From an uncultured Lachnospiraceae bacterium (GTDB lineage: Bacteria; Bacillota; Clostridia; Lachnospirales; Lachnospiraceae), in NCBI GenBank assembly GCA_946623295.1, contig CAMOQY010000099.1:1-5859 (forward strand): 5,859 nt of DNA. The letters run 5' to 3'. How positions within the stretch are numbered: the first letter of the stretch is position 1; each line of letters opens with the position of its first letter. The position numbers and the translations under genes were made by a program. Of this stretch, positions 1-5,859 are shown one piece after another. The notes under the pieces were generated by a model. It worked only from the letters and a program-made list of their open reading frames with translations. It ran no database searches and was not told the origin of the DNA.

Positions 1-55
1 GTCTGGTCGCTATCTTCTTTCCTCCCTTGCCGCAGCCTATAATATCTATTTTCAT
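1..55 (-). CDS. Start of an unidentified gene with a Rossmann-type nucleotide-binding N-terminus (partial, TrkA-like?)
   Basis: Only the first 18 codons are present; the rest lies beyond the left edge. They read MKIDIIGCGKGGKKIATR: a short hydrophobic beta strand followed by GCGKGG, which fits the GxGxxG dinucleotide-binding turn of a Rossmann fold directly at the N-terminus. Such starts are typical of TrkA/KtrA potassium-channel regulatory subunits and also of several NAD(P)-dependent dehydrogenases, so the family cannot be settled from this much. The chosen ATG (55-53) has a GGTGAGG Shine-Dalgarno-like site (61-67) at a 5-base spacing. An in-frame ATG at 76-74 would add seven residues (MAPGEVY) and has a weaker GGAAGG upstream. 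It is 47 bases downstream of aspS on the same strand, so co-transcription is plausible. That a gene starts here is fairly safe; its function is a guess. Confidence 0.6.
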   Translation of the reverse strand, partial: MKIDIIGCGKGGKKIATR

Positions 56-67
56 ATACACCTCACC

Positions 68-82
68 CGGCGCCATGCGCCG
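68..82 (-). other. GC-rich hairpin between aspS and the next gene
   Basis: CGGCGC and GCGCCG form a perfect 6-bp inverted repeat around a 3-base loop. In the transcript the loop is an AUG, which is the alternative upstream start of the edge gene, and the Shine-Dalgarno site of the downstream start follows immediately after the stem. No U tract follows, so this is not an intrinsic terminator. It could fold in the mRNA and affect translation of the next gene, but a stem this short in GC-rich DNA may be chance. Confidence 0.35.
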
Positions 83-102
83 CCTTCCGCAAGGGGAAAT
101 CT

Positions 103-1896
103 TTATTCCTCACTCCTCACCGCGATATGCAGCTCTTCGAGCTGCTTTTCATCCACAGCGTCGGGAGCCTGAGTCATCAGACAGGAAGCGTCCTTGACCT
201 TGGGGAATGCAATGACATCGCGGATGCTGTCGGCTCCGCACATCAGCATGGCCACACGGTCGAGACCGTAGGCCAGTCCGCCGTGAGGCGGCACGCCGTA
301 TTTAAAGGCATCCAGCAGGAATCCGAACCTGGCGTGTGCCTGCTCGGGGGTAAATCCAAGCACCTCAAACATCTTTTCCTGAAGGTCGGCCTGATGGATA
401 CGGATGGAGCCGCCGCCGATCTCATTTCCGTTGAGGGTGATATCGTAGGCTCTGGCGCGTACCTTGCCGGGGTCCGTATCAAGCAGCGGGATATCCTCTT
501 CCATGGGCATCGTAAAGGGATGATGCATGGCCACGAAACGATTCTCCTCCTCGGACCACTCGAGCAGAGGGAACTGAGTGATCCACACAAACGAGAAATC
601 GTCCTTGCGGGTAAGCTGCAGCTCATCCGCCATGCGCAGTCTGAGAGCTCCCAGTACGTTAAATACGATATTGTCCTTGTCAGCAGCAAAGAAAAGCATA
701 TCGCCCTTTTCTCCGTCCAGAGCAGCAACGATGGCGTCCATCTCTTCCGGAGTCATGAATTTGGCAAATGAGGATTTGTGCGAGCCGTCCTCAGCGCCGT
801 TTACGCTGATATATGCGAGGCCCTTTGCACCGTTGCCCTTTGCCATATCGACGAGAGCGTCGATATGCTTGCGCGGCATATGTCCCTGACCCTTTACGTT
901 AATACCGCGGACCGAGCCGCCCGCAGCCACGGCGCCGGAAAAGACTCCGAAACCGCAGTTCCTGACGAGCTCTGTGATGTTTTTAAGTTCCATGCCAAAG
1001 CGGATATCGGGTTTGTCCGATCCGAAGCGCTCCATAGCCTCCTGATAGGGCATGCGCCTGATGGGAAGCGGGATATCTATATCCAGAATTTCCTTAAAGA
1101 GGTGAGCCAGCAGACGCTCGTTTACGTCCATGACATCTTCCTCGTTCACAAAGGAAAACTCCATATCCATCTGAGTAAAATCGGGCTGGCGGTCAGCGCG
1201 CAGATCCTCGTCGCGGAAACATCTCGCGATCTGGAAATAGCGGTCGTACCCAGCCACCATAAGCAGCTGTTTAAAAAGCTGAGGCGACTGCGGCAGCGCG
1301 TAAAAGCATCCGGGGTGCACACGGCTGGGTACCAGATAGTCTCTGGCGCCCTCGGGAGTGCTCTTTGTCAGCAGAGGAGTTTCTACCTCGATAAAGCCTT
1401 CTTTGTCCATGAACTGACGGGACAGGTTTGCTATCTTGCTGCGTATCATAAGATTGCGCTGCATATCCGGGCGGCGCAGATCCAGATAGCGGTACTGAAG
1501 GCGCAGCTCCTCTCTCGTGCTGATGCCCTCTTCTATGGGGAAAGGCGGCGTATCTGCCTCGGCCAGTATGCGAAGCTGGCTTGCGCGTATCTCGATATCG
1601 CCGGTCTTGAGATTCTCGTTTACTGCTGCGGAGCGTTTCTCCACCACACCGGTCACGGCCAGAACGAACTCGTTTCTGATGCCGTAGGCCTTGTCAAAGT
1701 CTTCCTTAGAAAGGCTGTTCTCGTCAAAAAGCAGCTGGATGATCCCGCTGCGGTCGCGTAGATCCACAAAGATCAGCGCTCCGAGATTTCTCCGCTTTGC
1801 CGCCCAGCCCATGACCGTTACGGTCTGGCCGATGTTGGCTGACGAAATTTCCGTGCATCTGTGAGTGCGATGCATGCCCTTCATTGATTCTGCCAT
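103..1896 (-). CDS. aspS: Aspartyl-tRNA synthetase (AspRS), complete
   Basis: Cytoplasmic class IIb synthetase of 597 residues, normal for the bacterial type (about 590), that charges tRNA-Asp with aspartate using ATP. Domains in order: an N-terminal OB-fold anticodon-binding domain (about 1-110) with GWAAKRRNLGALIFVDLRD at 30-48; class II catalytic core from about 130, with the flipping-loop QSPQLFKQLL (203-212) and motif 2 arginine loop CFRDEDLRADRQPDFTQMD (226-244); the bacterial GAD-type insertion (about 290-400); and a C-terminal core half with HHPFTMP (458-464), GGGSIRIH (494-501) and motif 3 GLAYGLDRV (540-548). Leu38 aligns with the leucine found in E. coli AspRS at that position, which fits an enzyme specific for tRNA-Asp rather than one also charging tRNA-Asn; this is weak evidence. 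The ATG at 1896 is chosen because GGAGGA lies 6 bases upstream. An in-frame GTG at 1941 would add 15 residues but has no ribosome binding site. It follows hisS by 73 bases. Confidence 0.97.
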   Translation of the reverse strand: MAESMKGMHRTHRCTEISSANIGQTVTVMGWAAKRRNLGALIFVDLRDRSGIIQLLFDENSLSKEDFDKAYGIRNEFVLAVTGVVEKRSAAVNENLKTGDIEIRASQLRILAEADTPPFPIEEGISTREELRLQYRYLDLRRPDMQRNLMIRSKIANLSRQFMDKEGFIEVETPLLTKSTPEGARDYLVPSRVHPGCFYALPQSPQLFKQLLMVAGYDRYFQIARCFRDEDLRADRQPDFTQMDMEFSFVNEEDVMDVNERLLAHLFKEILDIDIPLPIRRMPYQEAMERFGSDKPDIRFGMELKNITELVRNCGFGVFSGAVAAGGSVRGINVKGQGHMPRKHIDALVDMAKGNGAKGLAYISVNGAEDGSHKSSFAKFMTPEEMDAIVAALDGEKGDMLFFAADKDNIVFNVLGALRLRMADELQLTRKDDFSFVWITQFPLLEWSEEENRFVAMHHPFTMPMEEDIPLLDTDPGKVRARAYDITLNGNEIGGGSIRIHQADLQEKMFEVLGFTPEQAHARFGFLLDAFKYGVPPHGGLAYGLDRVAMLMCGADSIRDVIAFPKVKDASCLMTQAPDAVDEKQLEELHIAVRSEE

Positions 1897-1902
1897 AATT
1901 GA

Positions 1903-1908
1903 TCCTCC
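1903..1908 (-). promoter_or_regulatory. Shine-Dalgarno site that fixes the aspS start
   Basis: The minus strand reads GGAGGA, then TCAATT, then ATG: a near-perfect anti-16S match at 6 bases from the ATG at 1896. The in-frame GTG at 1941 has only CACCGCCTGAAA in front of it, so the 15 extra residues of the longer frame are very unlikely to be translated as part of AspRS. Confidence 0.85.
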
Positions 1909-1945
1909 GATAACCCGTCTATCAGGCGGGATTGTTTGCACTTTC

Positions 1946-1960
1946 AGGCGGTGAACGCCT
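1946..1960 (-). repeat. Small inverted repeat in the hisS-aspS junction
   Basis: AGGCG and CGCCT are perfect 5-bp arms around a 5-base loop, inside the 73-base gap between hisS and aspS. On the transcript side no U run follows, so it is not a convincing terminator. A further short pair, CCCG/CGGG, lies just downstream in the transcript (about 1914-1930). Together they could give the aspS leader some structure, perhaps for mRNA processing or protection. No T-box or other riboswitch fits in so short a region. Confidence 0.35.
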
Positions 1961-1966
1961 TATCTT

Positions 1967-1980
1967 CGCTCAGCTGAGCG
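1967..1980. repeat. Perfect 14-bp palindrome across the hisS stop codon
   Basis: CGCTCAGCTGAGCG is identical on both strands and contains the hisS TGA stop (1972-1970). As RNA it can form only a 5-bp stem with an AGCU loop, without a following U tract, so a terminator role is not supported. It could be a DNA-level protein site or chance. Confidence 0.4.
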
Positions 1981-3229
1981 GATTTATATAAAACTCCCTG
2001 AAGCTTTCAAAGCCCTCTCCCGAGAGCTGCTCCTTCTGGAATTTCTTGTTTTTTGCCATGGTCACGACAGAGACCTCGAGCCCCTCCGCGCGCAGCGAGC
2101 GCGCCTCGTCCATGACCTGCGAGAGCCGTTCGGCAGGCATGCCTTTTTCCACGAGGAAAGCAACGCGCCCGGCAGTACCGGGGACCTCGTAGCCCTGCTC
2201 CATAAGGATAGTGATGATGCGCTCAAAGCCGACAGAAAAACCGCAGGCAGGAGCGTCCTGCCCGGTAAATTTGCCGACCATACGGTCATAGCGTCCGCCG
2301 CCGCCGCAGGACGAGCCGAAATCGCCTATCTCTATCTCAAAAATGGGGCCGGTATAATATCCCATGCCGCGCACGAGCGAAGGATCGAATACAAGATTAA
2401 AATCTGCCTCCGCTCCTTTTCTGCAGGCATTGATGATCGTGTCGAGATTTCCGATCACATCCTCCCCGATATGACCCTCCAAAAGAGTACTGAGGGCCTT
2501 GAGCGGCTCCTCCGCTTCTCTTATCTTTTCAAACATTTCCAGATACGCTCCGGAGACTTCCTGACCGTAGCCGATCTCCGAAAGCTCGCGGGAAACGCCT
2601 TCCGCGCCTATCTTGTCCATCTTGTCAAGGATGATAAAGACCTTGTCGCAGTCCTCATCTCTCACGCCTGCCGCCGAAGCCATAGCGCGCAGTATGCGGC
2701 GGTCGTTGATATGGACCGTAAAGCCCTTGAAGCCTATGCGTCCGAGCAGCGTACTCGTAGCCAGGATCAGTTCTATTTCCGCCAGATTTCCGCTCTCGCC
2801 GATGATATCGATATCGCACTGATAAAACTCGCGGAAGCGCCCTCTCTGAGGTCTGTCCGCCCTGAATACCGGACCAATCTGCAGCGCCTTGAAGGGCCTG
2901 GGCAGATCGTTTGCGTTGTTTGCGTAGTAGCGTACCAGCGGAACGGTCAGATCATATCTCAGACCGGAATCCGCAAGATCCTCCTCGCTTGCCCCGTCAA
3001 ACGGACGGAACTTTTCTCCGCGCTTCATTACCTTGAAGATCAGCTTTTCGTTATCTCCGCCCTGCTTGCTGAGAAGATTCGGCAGACTCTCAACTACGGG
3101 GGTCTCTATCGGCGTAAAGCCAAAGCTCCTGTAGGTGTCCTTTATCAGCGCGATCAGATAGTCGCGGATACGCATCTCCCGCGGCAGGATATCCTTCATC
3201 CCGTTCACGGGTTTCTTTATAAGTGCCAT
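1970..3229 (-). CDS. hisS: Histidyl-tRNA synthetase (HisRS), eukaryote-like subgroup with short C-terminus
   Basis: Cytoplasmic class IIa synthetase of 419 residues that charges tRNA-His with histidine. Visible signatures are the N-terminal NGMKDILP (9-16); RYDLTVPLVRYY (91-102), where E. coli-type enzymes carry RPEGT; motif 2 with FRADRPQRGRFREFYQ (122-137); histidine motif LVRGMGYYTG (285-294), in which Gly290 stands where LVRGLDYY enzymes have Asp; GGGGRYD (309-315); and motif 3 GFSVGFERI (330-338). The RYDLTVP block and the FREFYQCDID form of motif 2 are those of eukaryotic, archaeal and some bacterial HisRS rather than the E. coli/Bacillus type. The anticodon-binding domain begins near residue 354 but stops about 17 residues after KKFQKEQL, well short of the E. 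coli layout. ATG 3229 is preceded by AGAGAGG at 7 bases and lies 15 bases after atpD. There is no room for a T-box leader, so expression probably comes from the ATPase operon or an internal promoter. Confidence 0.95.
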   Translation of the reverse strand: MALIKKPVNGMKDILPREMRIRDYLIALIKDTYRSFGFTPIETPVVESLPNLLSKQGGDNEKLIFKVMKRGEKFRPFDGASEEDLADSGLRYDLTVPLVRYYANNANDLPRPFKALQIGPVFRADRPQRGRFREFYQCDIDIIGESGNLAEIELILATSTLLGRIGFKGFTVHINDRRILRAMASAAGVRDEDCDKVFIILDKMDKIGAEGVSRELSEIGYGQEVSGAYLEMFEKIREAEEPLKALSTLLEGHIGEDVIGNLDTIINACRKGAEADFNLVFDPSLVRGMGYYTGPIFEIEIGDFGSSCGGGGRYDRMVGKFTGQDAPACGFSVGFERIITILMEQGYEVPGTAGRVAFLVEKGMPAERLSQVMDEARSLRAEGLEVSVVTMAKNKKFQKEQLSGEGFESFREFYINPLS

Positions 3230-3244
3230 GTCGGGTCCTCTCTG

Positions 3245-3895
3245 CTATTTGAAATTGTGAGCGTCCTCAAGGACCATCTCCTTGACCTTGAGCAGCCGCA
3301 CCTTTGTGGCGTTTTCGTTTTCCTCGAGCTTCATGGAGATATATTTGATATTCTCGTCGAGCTCGGGGATCATGACGTATTCGAGAGCGTTTACGCGGCG
3401 GCGGGTCTTTTCGATCTCCTCCGCCAGAAGCTGCATCGTCTTTTCTACCTGGGCAAGCTGCAGCATATCCGTAAATACCTCGGAAAGCTGCCCGATCGCA
3501 TCGTCGAGCTCTCCCGAAGTCTGAGCGAAGCCGTAGGGATATATCTCGGAGGGATCGCTGCTGCGGGTCCGGAAAGTATACAGCGGCACGTTCACGCTCA
3601 TGATATTTTTGAAGCTCATTTCCAGCGACGCGCTCTGCCTCGGATAGAGAAGCGCCTGTTCAAGCATCGCGGGTGACATTATGGAGCTGGCTACCTGCAT
3701 GGATGCGAAAGCCTTTGTCAGACCTTCCTCCACTCGGATACGCAGCGCCTTGTTCTGCCTTATGATATCCATGAACTGACGCATAAGCTCGTCGCGCTTG
3801 TCCTTAAGGAGCTTGTGGCCCCTGACGGCGGTGCGGCGGCGCGCCTTTAACTGGTTGAGCACCATTCTTGTGGGTGTTATACCTGTCTTTGCCAT
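3245..3895 (-). CDS. atpD: V-type ATPase subunit D (central rotor shaft)
   Basis: At 216 residues this is the usual length for the family. Subunit D is the long antiparallel coiled coil that turns inside the A3B3 head and links catalysis to rotation of the membrane ring. The N-terminal helix carries the family signature TPTRMVLNQLKARR (7-20) followed by RGHKLLKDKRDELMRQF (25-41). The C-terminal helix carries EKTRRRVNALEYVMIPELDE (162-181), then a lysine- and glutamate-rich tail (about 186-210). Both ends are heptad-like and charged, as expected for the shaft, and the middle part (about 90-130) is the globular section. There is no signal peptide or membrane segment. It starts 30 bases after atpB at ATG 3895, behind a GAGG site at 7 bases, and is followed by hisS after 15 bases. 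In V-type systems the symbol atpD (or ntpD) denotes this subunit, not the F-type beta subunit. Confidence 0.95.
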   Translation of the reverse strand: MAKTGITPTRMVLNQLKARRRTAVRGHKLLKDKRDELMRQFMDIIRQNKALRIRVEEGLTKAFASMQVASSIMSPAMLEQALLYPRQSASLEMSFKNIMSVNVPLYTFRTRSSDPSEIYPYGFAQTSGELDDAIGQLSEVFTDMLQLAQVEKTMQLLAEEIEKTRRRVNALEYVMIPELDENIKYISMKLEENENATKVRLLKVKEMVLEDAHNFK

Positions 3896-3925
3896 TATCC
3901 TACCTCATATGGAGTCCGAGCAGGC

Positions 3926-5305
3926 TCAGTCTCCGGTCTTTGGCATATATTTCTCGATATACTCGGGCTTGATACGCTTGAGCTCGCGGCGGGGAAGTAT
4001 CGAGAGCAGCTCCCATCCCAGATCAAGTGTCTCCTCGATGGTGCGGTTGGTCTCATTTCCCTGATTGACATAGCGGTTTTCAAACTCCTCGGCAAACTTC
4101 GCAAAGAGCTTGTCGTCATCCGAGAGCGCTGCCTCGCCGAGGATCGTCATCAGCTCCTTGGCGTCTTTTCCTCTGCTGTACGCAGCAAAGAGCTGGTTCA
4201 TCGTACCGGAATGGTCCTCGCGGGTCTTTCCGGCGCCTATACCCTTGTCCTTGAGTCGGCTGAGCGAAGGAAGCACGTCGACCGGAGGTACCAGGCCCTT
4301 GCGGAAAAGATCGCGGCTGAGGATGATCTGTCCCTCGGTAATATATCCGGTAAGGTCGGGGATAGGATGGGTCTTGTCATCCTCGGGCATGGTAAGGATC
4401 GGGATCATGGTGATGGAACCGTCTCTGCCCTGACGGCGGCCCGCTCTCTCGTACATCGTCGCAAGGTCGGTGTAAAGATATCCGGGATATCCGCGACGTC
4501 CGGGAACCTCTTTCTTTGCGGCTGAGATCTCGCGCAGAGCCTCGGCATAGTTTGTGATATCGGTCATTATGACCAGCACCTGCATGCCCTTTTCAAAGGC
4601 CAGATACTCTGCGGCGGTCAGCGCCATACGCGGCGTGGATATACGCTCTACGGCGGGGTCGTTGGCCAGATTTGAAAAGACGACTGTCCTCTCTATGGCG
4701 CCGGACCTGCGGAACTCTCTGATAAAATATTCCGACTCCTCAAATGTGATTCCGATAGCCGCAAATACGACGGCGAAGGACTCGTTGTCCCCGAGAACGC
4801 GCGCCTGACGGGCTATCTGTGCGGCAAGTGCCGCATGGGGAAGACCGGAGCCCGAAAAGATCGGAAGCTTCTGTCCGCGAACGAGAGTATTGAGGCCGTC
4901 TATGGTGGAAACGCCTGTCTGGATAAACTCAGCGGGGTACATACGCGCCGCAGGATTCATGGGCAGGCCGTTGATATCCATAAAGGCCTCGGGAAGGATC
5001 TCCGGGCCCCCGTCTATCGGATTGCCCATGCCGTTAAATACGCGGCCGAGCATATCCTCCGAGACTGCCAGCTGCTGGGGATGTCCCAGGAAGCGGACCT
5101 TTGTCTGAGCGAGGTTTATACCCTGAGCTGATTCAAAAAGCTGCACTACCGCGCGGTTTCCGTCCACCTCAAGGACCTTGCAGCGGCGTACCTCGCCGTT
5201 GGGAAGCTCCAGCTCGCCGAGCTCGTCATAGGTGACTCCCTCGACATTGTCAACGATCATAAGCGGGCTGACGATCTCTTTGATTGTCCTGTATTCCTTG
5301 ATCAT
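3926..5305 (-). CDS. atpB: V-type ATPase subunit B (non-catalytic head subunit)
   Basis: At 459 residues it is full length for bacterial V/A-type B subunits. Three copies alternate with subunit A in the soluble V1 head and complete the nucleotide sites at the A/B interfaces. It has the N-terminal beta-barrel (about 1-70, with VTYDELGELELPNGE at 24-38), the nucleotide-binding-like core and the C-terminal helical domain. The P-loop position holds SGSGLPH (151-157) instead of a Walker A GxxxxGKT, the mark of a B rather than a catalytic A subunit. PPVDVLPSLS (340-349) matches the ATPase alpha/beta family signature, and the following Arg350 is at the place of the arginine finger reported in Enterococcus hirae B. 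The start ATG shares one base with the atpA stop (TAATG), which suggests translational coupling; a GGGAG site sits 9 bases upstream. Whether the enzyme moves protons or sodium, and in which direction, cannot be seen here. Confidence 0.97.
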   Translation of the reverse strand: MIKEYRTIKEIVSPLMIVDNVEGVTYDELGELELPNGEVRRCKVLEVDGNRAVVQLFESAQGINLAQTKVRFLGHPQQLAVSEDMLGRVFNGMGNPIDGGPEILPEAFMDINGLPMNPAARMYPAEFIQTGVSTIDGLNTLVRGQKLPIFSGSGLPHAALAAQIARQARVLGDNESFAVVFAAIGITFEESEYFIREFRRSGAIERTVVFSNLANDPAVERISTPRMALTAAEYLAFEKGMQVLVIMTDITNYAEALREISAAKKEVPGRRGYPGYLYTDLATMYERAGRRQGRDGSITMIPILTMPEDDKTHPIPDLTGYITEGQIILSRDLFRKGLVPPVDVLPSLSRLKDKGIGAGKTREDHSGTMNQLFAAYSRGKDAKELMTILGEAALSDDDKLFAKFAEEFENRYVNQGNETNRTIEETLDLGWELLSILPRRELKRIKPEYIEKYMPKTGD

Positions 5306-5859
5306 TATCTGTCGCTCCCTTCTTCTACTACTGCCGCGATCTCGGCCTTCATATTTGCCTCGATTCCATCGTATACCGGATCAAAATTCTCCGGATCGGC
5401 CATCTTCGCGCGGCCTATGTCCTCACGGCTCCTGATCACAAAGAGCTTTTCTATATTTATATCCTTTTCGAGAGCATCTCTGCAGAGCATCTCGTATTTT
5501 ATGATCAGATCCAGCAGCCTGAACTGCTTTTTGTACGAGGAATAAGCATCCTCTGCCACAAAAGCGTTCTGCTGAAGGAAGTCCTCACGGATCATCTTTG
5601 CCACTTCCATCGTAAGGCGGTCCTTAGGTGAAAGCGCGTCCTGTCCGACAAGCCTGACGATTTCCTGAAGCTCGCTCTCCTCCTGAAGAAGACTCATGGC
5701 GCGGGTCCTGTTTTTCATATAGGTCTCGCCGAACTGCTCGGTATACCAGGGTCCGAGATTGTCCAGGTAAAGCGAATATGAGGTCAGCCAGTTGATAGCG
5801 GGAAAATGTCTCGCATAGGCAAGGCTGGAATCCAGAGCCCAGAAGACCTTGACTATACG
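5305..5859 (-). CDS. atpA: V-type ATPase subunit A (catalytic), C-terminal part only
   Basis: An open frame runs without a stop from the right edge to TAA at 5307-5305, giving 184 residues of a protein usually near 590. The ATG at 5718 is internal: the frame upstream of it (5719-5859) encodes conserved A-subunit sequence, including VFWALDSSLAYARHFPAINW, a hallmark of V/A-type catalytic subunits, followed by SYSLYL. Next come LLQEESELQEIVRLVGQDAL and the FLQQNAF segment, both characteristic of the C-terminal helical domain. The Walker A motif and the catalytic glutamate lie in the missing upstream part. Subunit A hydrolyses or makes ATP in the A3B3 head. It overlaps atpB by one base, so both are probably made in balanced amounts from one mRNA. 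Confidence 0.96.
   Translation of the reverse strand, partial: RIVKVFWALDSSLAYARHFPAINWLTSYSLYLDNLGPWYTEQFGETYMKNRTRAMSLLQEESELQEIVRLVGQDALSPKDRLTMEVAKMIREDFLQQNAFVAEDAYSSYKKQFRLLDLIIKYEMLCRDALEKDINIEKLFVIRSREDIGRAKMADPENFDPVYDGIEANMKAEIAAVVEEGSDR
5315..5320 (-). promoter_or_regulatory. Ribosome binding site of atpB inside the atpA 3' end
   Basis: The minus strand reads AGGGAG, nine bases, then ATG (5305), within the last codons of atpA. With the TAATG overlap, a ribosome ending atpA is placed directly at the atpB start, consistent with coupled translation of the two head subunits. Confidence 0.6.

Noticed and set aside
68..82. Intrinsic terminator after aspS
   Set aside because: The stem is GC-rich but is followed by GGTGAGG and a new start codon, with no run of U.
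127..771. Plus-strand open frame of 214 codons opposite the 3' part of aspS
   Set aside because: Antisense shadow of conserved AspRS motifs; no independent coding signal.
778..1761. Plus-strand open frame of 327 codons opposite aspS
   Set aside because: It lies entirely inside aspS, with no ribosome binding site seen and no family resemblance; the AspRS frame on the other strand is unambiguous.
1897..1969. T-box or other riboswitch before aspS
   Set aside because: Only 73 bases are available, no T-box core sequence was seen and there is no terminator/antiterminator pair.
2471..3676. Plus-strand open frame of 401 codons opposite hisS and atpD
   Set aside because: It runs antisense through two well-identified genes, its product has no recognisable motifs, and it crosses their junction without regard to it. 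It is a by-product of codon bias in GC-rich coding DNA.
3926..5305. Subunit B as a flagellar/type III ATPase or F-type alpha/beta subunit
   Set aside because: The degenerate P-loop SGSGLPH, the 459-residue length and the neighbours A and D identify V-type subunit B; F-type and type III ATPases keep a Walker A motif with GKT.
5305..5718. A separate 137-residue gene starting at ATG 5718
   Set aside because: The frame stays open to the right edge and the upstream part encodes conserved subunit A sequence (HFPAINW), so the ATG is an internal methionine of atpA.
1..5859. Mobile element, CRISPR array, tRNA/rRNA gene or phage remnant
   Set aside because: No transposase or integrase, no spaced direct repeats, no RNA-gene-like sequence; the window is filled by housekeeping genes on one strand.

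Overview
The window is a stretch of bacterial chromosome in which every supported gene lies on the minus strand, so it reads from right to left. In transcription order it holds the C-terminal part of V-type ATPase subunit A (atpA, cut by the right edge), complete subunit B (atpB), complete subunit D (atpD), histidyl-tRNA synthetase (hisS), aspartyl-tRNA synthetase (aspS), and the first 18 codons of a gene with a Rossmann-type GxGxxG start, cut by the left edge. Coding density is very high. The junctions are a 1-base overlap (atpA/atpB), 30 bases (atpB/atpD), 15 bases (atpD/hisS), 73 bases (hisS/aspS) and 47 bases (aspS/edge gene). No gene-free stretch exceeds 300 bases.

The A-B-D order of a bacterial V/A-type ATPase, the hisS-aspS pair and the purine-rich Shine-Dalgarno sites point to a Gram-positive anaerobe, most likely a moderately GC-rich member of the Clostridia (Lachnospiraceae or relatives). 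This is inference from gene families and order; no marker here fixes the genus.

Subunits A and B form the alternating hexamer of the V1 head (A catalytic, B non-catalytic), and D is the coiled-coil shaft that turns inside it. The membrane and peripheral-stalk subunits (I, K, E, C, F) would be expected beyond the right edge. HisRS and AspRS charge tRNA-His and tRNA-Asp. Their tight spacing behind atpD suggests read-through from the ATPase operon. I see no intrinsic terminator and no space for a T-box leader before hisS.

I found no unknown system, mobile element, CRISPR array or RNA gene. The points worth a second look are modest: a HisRS of the eukaryote-like subgroup with a short C-terminal domain, hisS-aspS embedded behind an ATPase operon without a leader, inverted repeats in the two larger junctions, a start-codon correction for aspS, and the unidentified gene at the left edge.
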